This document shows, in pieces, positions 17,037 through 19,145 of a stretch of DNA of 19,145 nt. The notes beneath the pieces are model-generated. The model had not been told where the DNA came from, searched no databases, and worked only from the letters and a program-made list of their open reading frames with translations. The stretch's first letter is position 1; the number at the start of each line of letters is the position of its first letter. A program made the translations under genes and the position numbers. This stretch comes from an uncultured Actinomycetes bacterium (GTDB taxonomy: Bacteria > Actinomycetota > Actinomycetes > Nanopelagicales > Nanopelagicaceae), in NCBI GenBank assembly GCA_903898855.1, contig CAIUHB010000080.1, positions 1 through 19,145 of the forward strand. Reading direction: 5' to 3'.

Positions 17037-17929
17037 ACCAACTCCTCGGTTCCCGCTCTGCGAATATAAACCAATACGATGGCCAGAATTGCCAACATCA
17101 AAATAAATGAGAGCGTCGCAGCTAGCGGATAATTTGTAGTCTGCAAATATTGGGCATTGATTACATTGCCAATCATCGTGGTATTCGGGTTACCGAGAAT
17201 TTGGGCATTAACAAAATCTCCAGCAGCTGGAATCCAGGTCAGCAGCGTTCCTGCCACAACCCCGGGCATCGATAATGGAACAGTTACTTTTCGGAAAGTA
17301 GTAAAGCCATTGGCATACAAATCTCCGGCAGCCTCCATGGTGCGCGGATCAATCCGCTCCAGTGAGGCATAGAGTGGCAAGGTCATAAATGGTAGGAAGT
17401 TGTAACTCAGGCCCGTAATAACCGCCAAGGTAGATGCGGTGAGCTGGGTGGATGAGTTCACAATGTGGAAGAACTGAAGAATCTTAAAGAGGAATCCATC
17501 TTGCGCCAGAATTTGGCGCCAAGCCAAAGTACGCAAAATAAATGAGCAGAAGAAAGGTGCAACTACCAAGACCAATAGGACGTTCTTCCACTTTCCTGAT
17601 TTAAAGGCAATGGCATAAGCCAAGGGGTAAGAGATGGCTAGCGCAAGCAAGGTAGCGAGTGTGGCAAAGAGGAATGAGCGAATAAATTGAGCATGCATCG
17701 AAGAGAGCGCATCCCAATAGTTAGCCCAGCGATGAACTTGAACGAATTCACCAATACCTGCGCCAGGCACCTTGGTTGAGGTGCTCACCAAGGTCAGAAT
17801 CGGTGCCAAGAAGAAGAGAATCAACCAGAACATGCCCGGGAGAAGTAGCAGATATGGCAAGCCGACTTTGTTCTTCAGTGAATCCAATGGATTGAGTGAA
17901 GGGCCACGCTTACTTGTTATAGCAGCCAC
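17033..17929 (-). CDS. potB: Polyamine ABC transporter permease (PotB type)
   Basis: This is the second permease of the importer, 298 residues with about six membrane helices. The first helix lies at about 24-46 (YLLLLPGMFWLILFFLAPIL). The EAA docking loop reads MEAAGDLYANGFTTFRKVTV, followed by PLSMPGVVAGTLL. The stretch PAAGDFVNAQILG is characteristic of PotB. Translation starts at GTG (17929), 5 bases after the potA stop, with GAGGAAG further upstream inside the end of potA. Its stop overlaps the potC start. PotB and PotC together with the PotA dimer form the membrane complex. Confidence 0.92.
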   Translation of the reverse strand: MAAITSKRGPSLNPLDSLKNKVGLPYLLLLPGMFWLILFFLAPILTLVSTSTKVPGAGIGEFVQVHRWANYWDALSSMHAQFIRSFLFATLATLLALAISYPLAYAIAFKSGKWKNVLLVLVVAPFFCSFILRTLAWRQILAQDGFLFKILQFFHIVNSSTQLTASTLAVITGLSYNFLPFMTLPLYASLERIDPRTMEAAGDLYANGFTTFRKVTVPLSMPGVVAGTLLTWIPAAGDFVNAQILGNPNTTMIGNVINAQYLQTTNYPLAATLSFILMLAILAIVLVYIRRAGTEELV

Positions 17930-17934
17930 TAAAT

Positions 17935-19074
17935 TTATTCTTCCTCTGGGTTAACTTCAGAACCCGCGGTCGCATCTTCATGACCGTTGAGCGCGAAGGA
18001 GAAGATTGGCTCCCAAGAGAGCTTTACGCGATCTCCCTTATCTAGTGGTGGAATGCCATCATCGTTCTGCTCAAAGACCATCAACTCTTGACCCCATGGC
18101 ATTTCTACTTGGTACTGGGTACTCACGCCGATATATGAAACATCGGAGATAGTGCCACCTTCAAGTACACAACCAGTCTGGGTATGAGAGTCTGCTTGAA
18201 TACGAATTTTCTCAGGGCGAATTCCAAAGAGAACTGAGGAATCCTTTGCTACCGAACGATTCTTCTGCACTCGGACTTTCTGGCCAAAGAGATCAACCAC
18301 CAAGTTCTTGCCTTCGGTATCGACCACAGTTCCTTGAATCAAGTTGGATTGACCGAGGAAGTTAGCGACAAATGCCGTCTTTGGGTTGTCATACAAGTCA
18401 GCTGGCGTACCCATCTGCTCGATTCGTCCCTCATTCATCACTGCAATGGTGTCGGCCATGGTCATGGCCTCTTCCTGATCGTGGGTAACGTGAACGAAGG
18501 TCAGGCCCACTTCGGTTTGAATCCACTTAAGCTCAATCTGCATTTGGCGACGAAGCTTGAGATCAAGTGCGCCAAGTGGCTCGTCGAGCAGGAGCAAGGC
18601 CGGGCGATTAACAATTGCACGCGCGACTGCGATGCGTTGTTGTTGTCCACCAGAGAGTTGGGTGGGCTTGCGCTCTGCCAAGTGTGGAAGTTCAACGAGC
18701 TGCAAAACCTTATCTACTTGTTCTTTCACATCTTTGATGCCACGGCGGCGTAAACCAAAGGCTACGTTTTCGAAGATGGTCAGATGTGGAAAGAGCGCGT
18801 AGTTCTGGAAGACCGTATTAACCGGACGACGATAAGGCTTCTCGTAGGTGATATCTGTGGAACCGATGGAAATGGTTCCGGCGGTTGGCTCATCAAGACC
18901 AGCAATCATGCGAAGCGTTGTGGTCTTGCCACAGCCCGAAGGTCCAAGAAGTGCGAAGAATGAACCTTCAGGGATAGTGAGAGTCAGATTATCTACAGCA
19001 TTGAAATCACCATATGTCTTGGTGATATTTCTTAGTTGGAGATCGCCCTTTGCAGAAGTTGAGGCATCACTCAC
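17935..19074 (-). CDS. potA: Polyamine ABC transporter ATP-binding protein (PotA type)
   Basis: PotA drives uptake by ATP hydrolysis on the cytoplasmic side. The 379 residues contain Walker A GPSGCGKT (44-51), the Q-loop region [12 protein letters not shown], signature [14 protein letters not shown] (140-153), Walker [13 protein letters not shown] (160-171) and the switch His in VTHDQEEA (H198). A C-terminal TOBE-type domain (about 260-360, with [11 protein letters not shown]) is typical of PotA/CUT1 ATPases. The start is GTG at 19074, overlapping the upstream TAG stop by one base (TAGTG). An in-frame stop three codons further up rules out a longer protein. Polyamine specificity is inferred from the whole operon, since related ATPases serve sugars, iron or thiamine. 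Confidence 0.94.
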   Translation of the reverse strand: MSDASTSAKGDLQLRNITKTYGDFNAVDNLTLTIPEGSFFALLGPSGCGKTTTLRMIAGLDEPTAGTISIGSTDITYEKPYRRPVNTVFQNYALFPHLTIFENVAFGLRRRGIKDVKEQVDKVLQLVELPHLAERKPTQLSGGQQQRIAVARAIVNRPALLLLDEPLGALDLKLRRQMQIELKWIQTEVGLTFVHVTHDQEEAMTMADTIAVMNEGRIEQMGTPADLYDNPKTAFVANFLGQSNLIQGTVVDTEGKNLVVDLFGQKVRVQKNRSVAKDSSVLFGIRPEKIRIQADSHTQTGCVLEGGTISDVSYIGVSTQYQVEMPWGQELMVFEQNDDGIPPLDKGDRVKLSWEPIFSFALNGHEDATAGSEVNPEEE

Positions 19075-19145
19075 TATCCGTTACCGGTTGCCTTCTGGAA
19101 TGCAGTTGAGAACTTCAATTGCTCTGCGGGGGTAAGTCCGCGGAA
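19074..19145 (-). CDS. potD: C-terminal end of the substrate-binding protein gene (PotD type), cut by window edge
   Basis: Only the last 23 codons are inside the window, ending RGLTPAEQLKFSTAFQKATG plus two residues and TAG. The fragment is too short to assign by sequence alone. Its position one gene upstream of potA in the same direction, with overlapping stop and start, suggests the periplasmic-type polyamine-binding lipoprotein that belongs with potABC. The residues look like the amphipathic end of such a protein, but this is not diagnostic. Sequence to the right of the window would decide. Confidence 0.6.
   Translation of the reverse strand, partial: FRGLTPAEQLKFSTAFQKATGNG

Noticed and set aside
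1..19145. CRISPR arrays, insertion sequences, tRNA/rRNA genes, phage or defence genes
   Set aside because: I looked for regularly spaced repeats, terminal inverted repeats, transposase motifs and tRNA-like cloverleaf ends and saw none; essentially all sequence is accounted for by housekeeping genes.

Overview
The window is a densely packed, single-direction block of housekeeping genes. All 19 protein genes lie on the minus strand, with one cut by each window edge. The order rimP-nusA-ylxR-infB-rbfA-truB-ribF-rpsO-pnp, preceded by dxr, a site-2 protease gene, ispG and proS, is an actinobacterial arrangement. The protein sequences also look actinobacterial (ProRS, RbfA ending in a DPYK-type tail, PNPase starting MEG). 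Base composition is moderate rather than GC-rich, intergenic gaps are a few bases, and several accessory genes usual here are missing. This suggests a streamlined, probably aquatic actinobacterium (Nanopelagicales/acI-like). That placement is an inference; no marker beyond these proteins is present.

Reading in the direction of transcription (right to left): (1) 19145-16239 is a potD(end)-potA-potB-potC polyamine-type ABC importer, followed 9 bases later by a ureohydrolase of the agmatinase family (16229-15231). (2) 15228-11730 holds dxr, a RseP/Rip1-type membrane protease and ispG: two MEP-pathway isoprenoid enzymes flanking the protease. (3) 11711-9204 holds proS and a TauE/SafE-type membrane protein. 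(4) 9173-4453 holds rimP, nusA, ylxR and infB, the core transcription/translation operon. (5) 4449-2257 holds rbfA, truB and ribF. (6) 2106-1 holds rpsO and the first 550 codons of pnp.

Most junctions are translationally coupled (ATGA at potB/potC and dxr/rip, TAATG at rimP/nusA, TAGTG at potD/potA), so much of the window may be transcribed as one or a few long units. The only leaders with visible regulatory structure are those of rpsO, pnp and infB. The pnp leader holds a long-range inverted repeat enclosing competing hairpins, reminiscent of the RNase III/PNPase autoregulatory leader of other bacteria. The infB leader holds two perfect hairpins and a tiny ORF with a near-ideal Shine-Dalgarno sequence. 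No mobile element, CRISPR array, tRNA or rRNA was seen, and no gene-free stretch exceeds about 185 bases. I did not find a novel multi-gene system; the leads worth checking are the RNA leaders and the unusual gene neighbours.
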